Assembly: GCA_046756405.1 (NCBI GenBank)
Contig: JBHHWH010000034.1
Span: 1 to 24,145 of the forward strand
Source: JBHHWH01 sp046756405
Lineage (GTDB): Bacteria > Actinomycetota > Acidimicrobiia > Spongiisociales > ZC4RG35
Length of the DNA stretch: 24,145 nucleotides
Direction of reading: 5' to 3'
Part shown: positions 16,298 through 23,222 of the stretch, piece by piece
How the letters are laid out: each line of letters begins with the position of its first letter
Numbering within the stretch: position 1 is the first letter of the stretch
Position numbers and translations under genes: made by a program
The notes under the pieces: generated by a model
Database searches by the model: none
Seen by the model: the letters and a program-made list of their open reading frames with translations, nothing else
What the model was told of the DNA's origin: nothing

Positions 16298-16334
16298 AGT
16301 CGGCAAAGTTACCTGCCACCCTTACCCTGTCGGC
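16298..16334. promoter_or_regulatory. very short divergent promoter region, candidate leaderless starts
   Basis: Only 37 bp separate the divergent starts at 16297 (-) and 16335 (+), and neither has a Shine-Dalgarno sequence. A TANNNT -10-like box, TAACTT, lies on the minus strand at 16311-16306, eight bases before the ligase ATG. Another, TACCCT, lies on the plus strand at 16323-16328, six bases before the MFS GTG. Both would put transcription starts at or next to the start codon, as in leaderless actinobacterial mRNAs. No matching -35 boxes were found, so this is tentative. Confidence 0.35.
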
Positions 16335-17519
16335 GTGCCGAAACGCCCTCCGCTGACCTTCATCTTCACCGTCACCCTGACCGGCATCCTCTCCAACACC
16401 CTGGTCACCCCCGCCATCCCCGACATCCTCGCAGACTTCAAGGTGAGTGCGGCCCGGGCAGGTCTGCTGGTGGCCGCCGGGTCGGTAGCAGGCGTGGTGG
16501 TAGCTCCGGTCGCCGGTATCCTCGCCGATCGGTTCGGACGGCGGATAATCCTCACCTCGTCCCTGGCTGTCTTCGGAGTCTTCGGTGGCCTAGCTGCCCT
16601 CTCCCCCACCTTCGAGATCCTGCTTTTAGCCCGTTTCCTCCAGGGGATGGGGTCGGCAGGTCTGGTCAACTTGGCTGTGGTCTTGATCGGAGATCACTGG
16701 AGCGGATTGGAACGTACCCGGCTGGTGGGTAGAAACACCGCGGTTCTGACCGTGGGACTGGCCGCCATACCTCTGATCTCAGGGCTGGTCACCCAGGCCG
16801 CTGGATGGAGAGTGACCTTCGCCCTCTACACGATCGCCCTTGGTACCGCGGCGGTCGCCTGGATGGTCCTCGACGGCAGAAGGCCCGAAAGCCTCCCTCC
16901 CCTCAAGGCCCAACTGGGCGAGGCCCTCGTGGTGGTGCGACAGCCACTACCGCTGGCGACGATCATCGGCGGCTTCCTCGCCTTTACCCTGATCTTCGCG
17001 GTCTTTCTCACTGTCTTCCCTGTCCACCTCGCCGGCCAGTTCGGCCTCGAAGCGGGGATGCGGGGGTTCATGATCTCCATCCCTGCGCTCACCTCCACCC
17101 TCGCCGCCTACAACCTGGGACGGATCAGGGCGGCCATCAGCGCCCGCACAACGGTGATCCTCGCCTCGGTCGGCATGGGTACCGCCTTCCTGATCTTGGG
17201 GATGACCAGCTCCCTCCTCGTGGCTGCCGCCGCCGCCCTCCTCTACGGGGCGACGTCGGGGTCGCTGGTGCCCACCCTCCAGGACCTGAACATCAGCGGC
17301 TCTCCCGACGAGCACCGGGCGGCGGTGGTGGCAGTCTTCGTGAGTGCTGCTCGGCTGGGCCAGACGGTAGGACCCCTGCTCGCCGGGCTCGTCGTTGGCG
17401 TTGCGGGCACAGCGGGCACCATCACCGCTGGCTCGGCGGCGGCTCTGCTTCTCCTGGCTCTCGGTGTCTACGGTCCTTTCCCCAGGGTTAGCGAAGTCAC
17501 CGAACCTCACAGAGGTTGA
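16335..17519 (+). CDS. MFS transporter (DHA1-like exporter)
   Basis: A 394-residue inner-membrane protein with about twelve hydrophobic segments and the major facilitator motif A, GILADRFGRRIIL, between the second and third segments. The N-terminal LTGILSNTLVTPAIPDILADF and RFLQGMGSAG resemble drug:proton antiporters of the DHA1 group. The start is GTG at 16335, without a ribosome-binding site. The divergent neighbour is an acyl-CoA synthetase and the next gene downstream (47 bp) is an ECF sigma factor. The cargo is unknown; export of a small toxic or hydrophobic compound is the family's usual role. Confidence 0.9.
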   Translation: MPKRPPLTFIFTVTLTGILSNTLVTPAIPDILADFKVSAARAGLLVAAGSVAGVVVAPVAGILADRFGRRIILTSSLAVFGVFGGLAALSPTFEILLLARFLQGMGSAGLVNLAVVLIGDHWSGLERTRLVGRNTAVLTVGLAAIPLISGLVTQAAGWRVTFALYTIALGTAAVAWMVLDGRRPESLPPLKAQLGEALVVVRQPLPLATIIGGFLAFTLIFAVFLTVFPVHLAGQFGLEAGMRGFMISIPALTSTLAAYNLGRIRAAISARTTVILASVGMGTAFLILGMTSSLLVAAAAALLYGATSGSLVPTLQDLNISGSPDEHRAAVVAVFVSAARLGQTVGPLLAGLVVGVAGTAGTITAGSAAALLLLALGVYGPFPRVSEVTEPHRG

Positions 17520-17565
17520 GGGCCGGGGTGCAACCTTTCGGGAGACGGTGGGGTTCTACCCTGGG

Positions 17566-18132
17566 ATGAAGACACCCTTGAGGGACACGATCAAAGAGCC
17601 GAAACTCCCGGAGGATCTCCTCGAGACTCTCTGCCGCGACCTGGCCTCCGATCTCGACGCGGCCTTCCCCGCCCTGGTCGAGGCTCTCCAGCACGACCTG
17701 TTCTCGGGGCTTCGCCGCCTCCACCCCAACGATGCCGAAGACCTCACCCAGGAGTCCTTCATCCGCGCCTACCGTGCCCTGAAGACCTACGACCCCGAGC
17801 GTATCCGGCAGCTCAAACTGCGGAGCTGGATGTGGACCATCGCCCTCAACCTGGGACGCAACAGGGCACGGAACCGAACCCGACGTCCCATCCCTGTCCC
17901 CCTGGAAGACCGCCACGGGAAAGTCGACCCTGAGCCTCCCGACGGTGAGGCTTGGGACCGAAGACTGGCTGTGCTGTCTTCCCCCCAGCGGCGGGCCATC
18001 ATCCTTCGCTATGTGGTGGGGATGTCCGGAGCCGAGATAGCCGAAGCGCTGGGACGCCCTGAAGGCACAGTGAAGGCGGATCTGCACCGGGGCCTTCGAC
18101 GTCTGCGCACGATTCTCGAGGAGGAAGGATGA
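17566..18132 (+). CDS. ECF-type RNA polymerase sigma factor
   Basis: A 188-residue sigma-70 family factor with two domains. Region 2 spans about residues 40-110 (NDAEDLTQESFIRAYRAL is the core-binding helix, followed by RSWMWTIALNLGRNRARNR). Region 4 spans about 128-182 (LSSPQRRAIILRYVVGMS, GAEIAEALGRPEGTVKADLH is the helix-turn-helix for the -35 element). The frame is open upstream into the MFS gene, but ATG 17566 (MKTPLRDTI) is the natural start; no ribosome-binding site is visible. Its TGA overlaps the ATG of the alkyltransferase gene (ATGA), so the two are coupled. No classical anti-sigma gene with a transmembrane or zinc-binding anti-sigma domain follows; the coupled partner is a DNA repair/sensor protein. 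Confidence 0.92.
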   Translation: MKTPLRDTIKEPKLPEDLLETLCRDLASDLDAAFPALVEALQHDLFSGLRRLHPNDAEDLTQESFIRAYRALKTYDPERIRQLKLRSWMWTIALNLGRNRARNRTRRPIPVPLEDRHGKVDPEPPDGEAWDRRLAVLSSPQRRAIILRYVVGMSGAEIAEALGRPEGTVKADLHRGLRRLRTILEEEG

Positions 18133-18884
18133 GACTCGAAGATCAGCTCACCCGCCTGGGAGTGCAAGCTCCTGAAACGGTGAAGGAAGGGGTGCTTTTG
18201 GGCACCGGGTTGGCCGACGGTTACCGCCCCTTCAACAGTCCCATCGGAGCGGTGATCGTCACCTTCAACACCGAAGGTGTCTCTTCGGTGGACCTGGCTG
18301 ACGAAGACGCACCTCGGAGGTTCCTGGACCGGTTCGGCCGGCCGCTCATCCCCTCCGACCCGCCGCCTGGCTGGGAGACTCTCATCCAAAACGCCATCGA
18401 GCGGGGCGCGCCCGGAAGGCTTCCCGTGGATCTCCGCTCGGTCACCGACTTCCAGCATCGTGTTCTTTCCCAGGCTGCCCGCATCCCCAAGGGGCAGGTG
18501 CGCCCCTATCTGTGGCTGGCCCACCGGGTGGGACGGCCCCACGCTGTGCGGGCAGTGGGATCAACGATGGCCAGGAACCCGATCCCCCTCATCATCCCCT
18601 GCCATCGGGTGGTGCGCTCGGACGGCCGGATCGGTGCATACTCGCTGGGCGGCCCCCACAACAAGGTCCGACTTCTGCGGTCCGAAGGAACGAATCCCGA
18701 GTGGCTCGAGGACCTAGCCCGGCGGGGGGTGCGTTATGTCGGATCCGACACCACAGGGATCTTCTGTCACCCCACCTGCGCTAATGCCCGCCACATCACC
18801 GACCGGCACCGACACGAGTTCCGCACCCGCTCCGAGGCGGAACAAGCCGGCTACCGGTCGTGCGAAGTGTGCCAGCCGGTGTAA
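18129..18884 (+). CDS. O6-methylguanine-DNA methyltransferase fused to C-terminal Ada zinc domain
   Basis: A 251-residue protein. Residues about 32-187 are an alkylguanine-DNA alkyltransferase: FQHRVLSQAARIPKGQV, the DNA-binding region GRPHAVRAVG, the active-site IPCHRVVRSDGRIGAY with acceptor Cys158, and a C-terminal KVRLLRSEG. Residues about 200-251 form an Ada-type metal-binding domain with Cys213 and Cys217 (FCHPTC) and Cys245 and Cys248 (CEVC); in E. coli Ada this zinc site takes methyl groups from DNA phosphotriesters and acts as the sensor. The order is reversed relative to E. coli Ada, where the zinc domain is N-terminal, and the AraC-like helix-turn-helix is missing. The gene overlaps the ECF sigma gene by 4 nt. 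Repair of O6-methylguanine is well supported; a sensing or sigma-regulating role is inference. Confidence 0.93.
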   Translation: MRLEDQLTRLGVQAPETVKEGVLLGTGLADGYRPFNSPIGAVIVTFNTEGVSSVDLADEDAPRRFLDRFGRPLIPSDPPPGWETLIQNAIERGAPGRLPVDLRSVTDFQHRVLSQAARIPKGQVRPYLWLAHRVGRPHAVRAVGSTMARNPIPLIIPCHRVVRSDGRIGAYSLGGPHNKVRLLRSEGTNPEWLEDLARRGVRYVGSDTTGIFCHPTCANARHITDRHRHEFRTRSEAEQAGYRSCEVCQPV

Positions 18885-18905
18885 GTCCGCCTCAGCCCAG
18901 GCTGG

Positions 18906-19151
18906 CTACTCCGTCCCGAGGTACCTGTTGATCTTGTCCTGAGCAGCCTCCATCACCTCTGCCTGGAGGACACCCAGGGCCCGGGCGATAGCCAGCTCCT
19001 CGCCGATCTCCGGTTTCGGAGGATCGATAGGGTTGCGCCGCGCCGTTCCCACTGCTTCGAAGTGGTCACCCCGCAGGTTCAGTACCGCCGTGGCGATGGT
19101 GTTGGTGTCGTCCTCTTCGACATGGATGTCGATGGTGATGTCCTTTTCCAT
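18906..19151 (-). CDS. DUF1876 domain protein
   Basis: A small acidic 81-residue protein of the actinobacterial DUF1876 family. Family features are a beta-rich N-terminus (ITIDIHVEEDD), LRGDHFEAVGTARRNPIDP, and IGEELAIARALGVLQAEVMEAAQ. The biochemical role of the family is unknown to me. The start is well supported: ATG 19151 has a strong AGGAGG eight bases upstream. It converges on the alkyltransferase gene, with 21 bp between stops. No operon partner is visible on its strand; the sequence upstream leads into a recombinase relic on the opposite strand. Confidence 0.88.
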   Translation of the reverse strand: MEKDITIDIHVEEDDTNTIATAVLNLRGDHFEAVGTARRNPIDPPKPEIGEELAIARALGVLQAEVMEAAQDKINRYLGTE

Positions 19152-19264
19152 GGGGCCTTCCTCCTGTTAACCCGATTGTCCCCCGTTCGGGCCCACCCGT
19201 AAAGGGCCGTTAGCCCCCAATTCTGGTCGTGTACGAGCGTCCCGGACAGGCGGGCTGTTGAGTT

Positions 19265-19665
19265 CAGATCGCGTATCCGGAAAGGATTCGGGCGTAGGAG
19301 GCGGCGTTGGAGAAGGTCCCTGAAGATCCGGAGGCATTGATCTTCACCGCGCCGCAGGGCAGCCCGCTGCGCTACTCGAACTTTCGAAGAGCAGTCTGGG
19401 ATCCAGCTCGCAGCAGAGCCGGAGAGGAGTTGGAGACATCACCCCCCACCACCTTCGTCACACGTGCGCATCGTTGATGCGTGCCGCCGGCGCCGACGTA
19501 AAAGCGATCCAACAGCAGCTCGGACATCGCAACGCTTCGGTGACTTTGGACACATACACCCACCTTTTCGAGGGTGACCTCGATGAGGTTATGAAGCGTC
19601 TCGACCTTGCCTCCGCCAACATTTCGCGTCCTGAGCGCGTCCTGGGGGAGGTCATCGACCTCCCG
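19265..19665 (+). pseudogene. decayed tyrosine recombinase (phage-type integrase), C-terminal part only
   Basis: Two frames together give the C-terminal catalytic half of a phage-type integrase. From about 19316, VPEDPEALIFTAPQG and LRYSNFRRAVWDPARSRAG are in one frame. From about 19432, GDITPHHLRHTCASLMRAAG, then QQLGHRNASVTLDTYTHLF are in another. HxxR, LGH and the Tyr nucleophile (TYTHLF) are box II features. One missing base around 19425-19435 would join the two. An in-frame TAG at 19295 interrupts the first part, and the N-terminal core-binding domain is absent. The second frame runs on, without its own stop, into the tRNA at 19705-19778. It points at the 3' end of that tRNA, the usual arrangement of a tRNA-integrated element. 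It is non-functional; the rest of the element is not recognisable here. Confidence 0.8.
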
Positions 19666-19704
19666 CCACCTTCAGAAGAAGCCTCTGACCAGCGACGTCG
19701 CTTG

Positions 19705-19778
19705 TGGGCCCGGCAGGACTTGAACCTGCAGCCAACGGATTATGAGTCCGCTGCTCTGACCGATTGAGCTACGGGCCC
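19705..19778 (-). tRNA. tRNA with CAU anticodon (Met elongator or Ile2)
   Basis: The minus strand folds into a full 74-nt cloverleaf without an encoded CCA. The acceptor stem GGGCCCG/CGGGCCC is perfect, the D arm begins TAGCTC and closes with GAGC, the anticodon loop is CTCATAA (anticodon CAU), and the T arm GCAGG-TTCAAGT-CCTGC is perfect. The discriminator base is A. CAU is shared by elongator tRNA-Met and by tRNA-Ile2, in which the C is modified to lysidine. The C-rich acceptor start (GGGCCC) leans toward Ile2, but this cannot be settled by eye. Confidence 0.93.
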
Positions 19779-20083
19779 GCAGGCCTGAGGATACGACCCC
19801 ACGCCTTCCAATCCCATATGGACCGGTCATAGCTCCTCCAGCCGTCCGACCGAGGCCCAGAAATCGAGCATTGTCGGTCCCACTGGGCGGTTTTGCCGAC
19901 TGGATGTCGGCCAGTTCACAGTGCCAGAATCTCCGCCCGAGGTGGTGGGAGGGTTCGGGTGCTCACCGGGTCCCCAGGTCCCTGAACCCTCCGCCGCCAA
20001 TCACCGGCAGTGCCGCTTGGGACTCTCGTCCGCAACTCACTCAGCCTCCTGCCGCAATCCTCGACGCCATGCCTCGCCAGCCA
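19779..20083. other. non-coding stretch with no recognisable gene
   Basis: About 300 bases upstream of the tRNA. Frames crossing it on both strands have no family resemblance and no ribosome-binding site. The minus-strand continuation of the cyclase stub (next entry) is interrupted by stops, so this may be the decayed rest of that gene or debris of an integrated element. The tRNA promoter should lie within the first bases after 19778, but no clear boxes were seen. Confidence 0.5.
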
Positions 20084-20221
20084 TCAAGAGGTGGACAGTC
20101 CCGGCTCTTCCGTCGGGCCCAAACGCTGGGCCAGTTCGGTCGACCCTTCTATGTCGGCGAAGAGGAAGGTGCTGGTGTCGGTGGGGAACACGCCTCCCAA
20201 CTGCCGAAACCAGTCGGGCAT
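20084..20221 (-). pseudogene. N-terminal stub of a class III nucleotide cyclase
   Basis: ATG 20221 opens a 45-codon frame ending in TGA at 20086-20084. It reads MPDWFRQLGGVFPTDTSTFL and then FADIEGSTELAQRLG. The FADIEGSTELAQRLG segment is the first metal-binding motif of class III adenylate/guanylate cyclases of the actinobacterial type. The second Asp motif (GD) and the rest of the catalytic domain are absent, and I could not find them in other frames as far as 19779. It is therefore a truncated, inactive remnant. It differs in sequence from the cyclase at 12944 and is not a simple duplicate of it. Confidence 0.65.
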
Positions 20222-20297
20222 CCCGGCCCGAAACGTGCCGTGTTGACCCGGACGATCGAATACCTGTCAGATCAGGCGACGCGCGCCCCCCTGAACT

Positions 20298-20306
20298 TGA
20301 TATGTT
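20298..20306 (+). promoter_or_regulatory. candidate extended -10 promoter for the coxSLM operon
   Basis: TGA followed directly by TATGTT matches the extended -10 form (TGN-TANNNT) and lies 33 bases before the coxS ATG, leaving a short leader that contains the ribosome-binding site GAGGAG. No -35 box is evident. An imperfect inverted repeat, CCTGAAC (20290-20296) and GTTCCAGG (20304-20311), brackets it and might be an operator. This is inferred from pattern only. Confidence 0.35.
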
Positions 20307-20339
20307 CCAGGGGTTCGGCCAGCAAGAGAGAGGAGTTCC

Positions 20340-20840
20340 ATGAGAGTCTCAATGACAGTGAACGGACGGGAAGTATCGGCCGACGTCGAGCCCCGTACCC
20401 TCCTGGTCCACTTCCTGCGCGAGGAGTTGCGACTCACCGGAACCCACGTGGGATGTGAGACCGGCTACTGCGGTGCGTGCACGATTCATGTCGACGGGAA
20501 ACCCGTCAAGTCGTGCACCATGCTCGCCGTCCAGGCCGAGGGCGCCAGCATCACGACCATCGAGGGTCTGGCCGCCAACGGAGACCTCCACCCCGTGCAG
20601 GAGGGCTTCTGGGAACGCCACGGCCTTCAGTGCGGATACTGCACGCCAGGCATGATCATGTCGGCAACGGCACTGCTCGAGGCCAACCCCAACCCGTCTG
20701 AGGAAGAGATTCGACACGGCATCGAGGGAAACCTCTGCCGGTGCACCGGATACCACAACATCGTGCGTGCCATCGAGTACGCCGGAGCGAGAGTGCGCGG
20801 TGAAGAGCCACCGCCCCCGGACTGGGAGGGAGGTAGCTGA
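20340..20840 (+). CDS. coxS: molybdenum hydroxylase small subunit, [2Fe-2S] (CoxS family)
   Basis: The electron-transfer subunit of a xanthine oxidase-family molybdenum hydroxylase, 166 residues. The plant-ferredoxin-like N-terminal cluster is bound by Cys39, Cys44, Cys47 (GCETGYCGAC) and Cys59. The C-terminal four-helix cluster is bound by Cys98, Cys101 (QCGYCTPGM), Cys133 and Cys135 (NLCRCTGY). All eight ligands are present. GAGGAG lies four bases upstream of ATG 20340. The stop codon overlaps the coxL start by one base (TGATG), indicating coupled translation. It is the first gene of an S-L-M operon. Confidence 0.96.
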   Translation: MRVSMTVNGREVSADVEPRTLLVHFLREELRLTGTHVGCETGYCGACTIHVDGKPVKSCTMLAVQAEGASITTIEGLAANGDLHPVQEGFWERHGLQCGYCTPGMIMSATALLEANPNPSEEEIRHGIEGNLCRCTGYHNIVRAIEYAGARVRGEEPPPPDWEGGS

Positions 20841-23221
20841 TGGTCACCACGACAAGTGCGCTAGGAGGCGCAGTACGACGTCGAGAGGATCCCGCCCTGA
20901 TCCAGGGCACCGGGACCTATGTGGACGACCTGACGCCCCATGGCACCGCCTACGTGGCCTTCGTCCGCAGCCCCTACGCCCATGCCAAGATCGTATCCGT
21001 CGAGACCGGCGCCGCCGAGGCGGCCGAAGGAGTCGTCGCGGTCTACACCCACGACGATGTGGCCCAACTGGGCAACCTCATCGCCCAGGTAGTCATCGCC
21101 AAGGCGCGGCCGCTCCTCGCCGGGGATGAGGTCAATCATGTCGGAGAGGCGGTGGCCATGGTGGTCGCCGAGACTCCCTATCAGGCCCGTGACGCTGCTG
21201 ACCTCGTCGAGGTCGAGTACGCCCCTCTCCCCGCGGTCATCGACCTGAAGGAGGCGGTCAAAGACGAAAACCTCGTCCACGACGACCTGGAGTCCAACGT
21301 GATCCTCGCCTGGGAGGCCGGACCCTGGGGCGACGAAGAGGGCATCGCCAAGACCAAGGAGACCATTGCCGAGGCGAAGGAGCGGGACGACACGGTCACG
21401 GTATCCATCGAGGCGGTGAACCAGCGTCTGATCCCCACTCCAATCGAGCCCCGATCGGTCGTGGTCGAGTGGAATCCCGGCTACCAGCGGTTCCGTGTCC
21501 ACTCCACCACTCAGGTGGCGCACGCCCTCATGGGGGCGATCAAGACCACCTTTGGTCTAGATGCCACCCAAGTTCACGTGACGGCGCCCGAGGTCGGTGG
21601 CGGATTCGGGATGAAGCTCAACGTTTACAACGACGAGATCCTGTGCTGTTTCGCTGCCCAGAAGCTGGGACGACCGGTGAAGTGGACGGAGACCCGTCGC
21701 GAAGCGGCCTACTCCTCGATCCATGGGAGGGGATGGGTCGGCACGGCGAGCATCACCGGCACCAGGGACGGAGAGATCCTCGGCTACGAGCTGGACGCGA
21801 TCGCCGACATGGGCGCCTACGAGCAGAACTTCACCGCGGCCATCCCCTTCCTGGGTCTGTTCGTCGGTTCGGGCCAGTACAAGTTCCCCACCCACTGGAA
21901 GGCGACCTGCGTGTTCACCAACACGATGACAACCGACGCCTACCGGGGGGCGGGACGTCCGGAAGCGGCCTACTACCTGGAACGGGCCATCGACGCCTAC
22001 GCCCGGGAGATCGGGGTGGACCCGATTGACGTGCGGAGGAAGAACTTCCTGCCGAAGTTCGAAGAGGCGACGGTCTCGCCTATCGGGTTCGCCATCGACA
22101 CCGGTGACTACACCACCAACCTCGACAAGTTGGTCGAGGTGGTCGACTACGAAGCCCTCAAAGCGGAGCGAGACGCTGCCCGTGCCGAAGGGCGATACGT
22201 CGGCATCGGCGTGAGCACCTACTGCGAGGTGTGTGGCTTCGCACCTACGGCCCTGTCGGAGCTGGGTTTCTCGTGGGCCACCTACGGACTGCCTGCGGGC
22301 TTCTACGGCACCGGCTTGGTGAGGGTCAACCCCGACGCCTCGGTTACGGTGGTCACCGGCACCGGTCCCAGCGGCCAGGGGCATCAGACCACCTGGGCTC
22401 AGATCGTCTCCGACCGCCTCGGCATTCCGGTGGAGAGGATCCGGGTGGTCCACGGCGACACCGAAGAGTCCCCGATGGGAATCGGAACCTTCGGGAGCCG
22501 CTCCGCCGCGGTGGATGGCAGCGCCACCTTCGAGGCCGCCGAGCGGGTAGCCGCCAAGGCCAAGAAGATTGCAGCTCATCTGCTCGAAGCCTCCGCCGAG
22601 GACATCGAACTCGATGCCGACGGGGCCTACGTGTTGGGATCCCCCGACAGCAAAATCGACTGGGGCGAGATCGCCGCCGCTGCCTACCTTCCCTACAAGC
22701 TCGGCGAGTCTGAGCTGGAAGGCGGACTCGAGTCGCATGTGATCTTCGACCCGCCCAACGCCACCTGGCCCTTCGGCTCGCATCTGGCGATGGTCGAAGT
22801 CGATCCGGAGACCGGCGACGTCAAGATCCTCAGGTACGTGACCGTCGACGACTGCGGCAACGTCATCAACCCGATGATCGTCGCCGGTCAGATCCACGGT
22901 GGGGTGGCCCAGGGGGTCGGTCAGGCCATGTTCGAGAACGCGGTGTACGACGAGGACGGCAACCTGGTCACAGGTTCGCTGCTCGACTACCCGCTACCCA
23001 CTGCGGCCGACGTGCCGGCGTTTGAACTGCACTCCACGGTTACCCCCACCAACATCAACCCGATGGGAGTGAAGGGTATCGGCGAGGCGGGCACCATCGG
23101 CTCGGCACAGACGATCGTCAACGCGGTAGTCGACGCGCTCTCCCCCCTCGGGGTGAAACACATCGACATGCCGCTGCGGCCGAGACGGGTATGGGAAGCT
23201 ATCCAGGAAGCGAGGGGATGA
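20840..23221 (+). CDS. coxL: molybdenum hydroxylase large subunit, form II CoxL type
   Basis: The 793-residue catalytic subunit that binds the molybdopterin cytosine dinucleotide cofactor. Recognisable parts are GTGTYVDDL at the N-terminus, the PEVGGGFGMK cofactor loop, GTGPSGQGHQTTWAQI, and GVKGIGEAGTIG, whose Glu is the conserved catalytic base. The active-site loop at residues 367-373 is AYRGAGR, which defines form II. True aerobic CO dehydrogenases (form I) carry AYxCSFR with the Cys that binds copper; that Cys is absent here. The S-L-M gene order also fits form II. The substrate is therefore open: CO oxidation is unproven for this type and a purine, aldehyde or aromatic hydroxylase is possible. 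GGGAGG precedes the ATG. Confidence 0.95.
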   Translation: MVTTTSALGGAVRRREDPALIQGTGTYVDDLTPHGTAYVAFVRSPYAHAKIVSVETGAAEAAEGVVAVYTHDDVAQLGNLIAQVVIAKARPLLAGDEVNHVGEAVAMVVAETPYQARDAADLVEVEYAPLPAVIDLKEAVKDENLVHDDLESNVILAWEAGPWGDEEGIAKTKETIAEAKERDDTVTVSIEAVNQRLIPTPIEPRSVVVEWNPGYQRFRVHSTTQVAHALMGAIKTTFGLDATQVHVTAPEVGGGFGMKLNVYNDEILCCFAAQKLGRPVKWTETRREAAYSSIHGRGWVGTASITGTRDGEILGYELDAIADMGAYEQNFTAAIPFLGLFVGSGQYKFPTHWKATCVFTNTMTTDAYRGAGRPEAAYYLERAIDAYAREIGVDPIDVRRKNFLPKFEEATVSPIGFAIDTGDYTTNLDKLVEVVDYEALKAERDAARAEGRYVGIGVSTYCEVCGFAPTALSELGFSWATYGLPAGFYGTGLVRVNPDASVTVVTGTGPSGQGHQTTWAQIVSDRLGIPVERIRVVHGDTEESPMGIGTFGSRSAAVDGSATFEAAERVAAKAKKIAAHLLEASAEDIELDADGAYVLGSPDSKIDWGEIAAAAYLPYKLGESELEGGLESHVIFDPPNATWPFGSHLAMVEVDPETGDVKILRYVTVDDCGNVINPMIVAGQIHGGVAQGVGQAMFENAVYDEDGNLVTGSLLDYPLPTAADVPAFELHSTVTPTNINPMGVKGIGEAGTIGSAQTIVNAVVDALSPLGVKHIDMPLRPRRVWEAIQEARG

Positions 23222-23222
23222 C

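Noticed and set aside
17395..17565. Upstream extension of the sigma factor gene to 17395
   Set aside because: The extra codons overlap the end of the MFS gene in another frame and do not resemble sigma factors; ATG 17566 is the natural start.
19706..19767. End of the frame 19474-19767 (ending ...DYESAALTD) as a protein C-terminus
   Set aside because: These codons are the antisense of the CAU tRNA; similar peptides are a common artefact of reading through this tRNA.
19871..20458. 195-codon plus-strand frame
   Set aside because: It overlaps the start of coxS in another frame, runs antisense to the cyclase stub, and shows no family resemblance.
21557..22897. 446-codon minus-strand frame opposite coxL
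   Set aside because: It is the antisense of the third-position-GC-rich coxL gene and has no recognisable domain.
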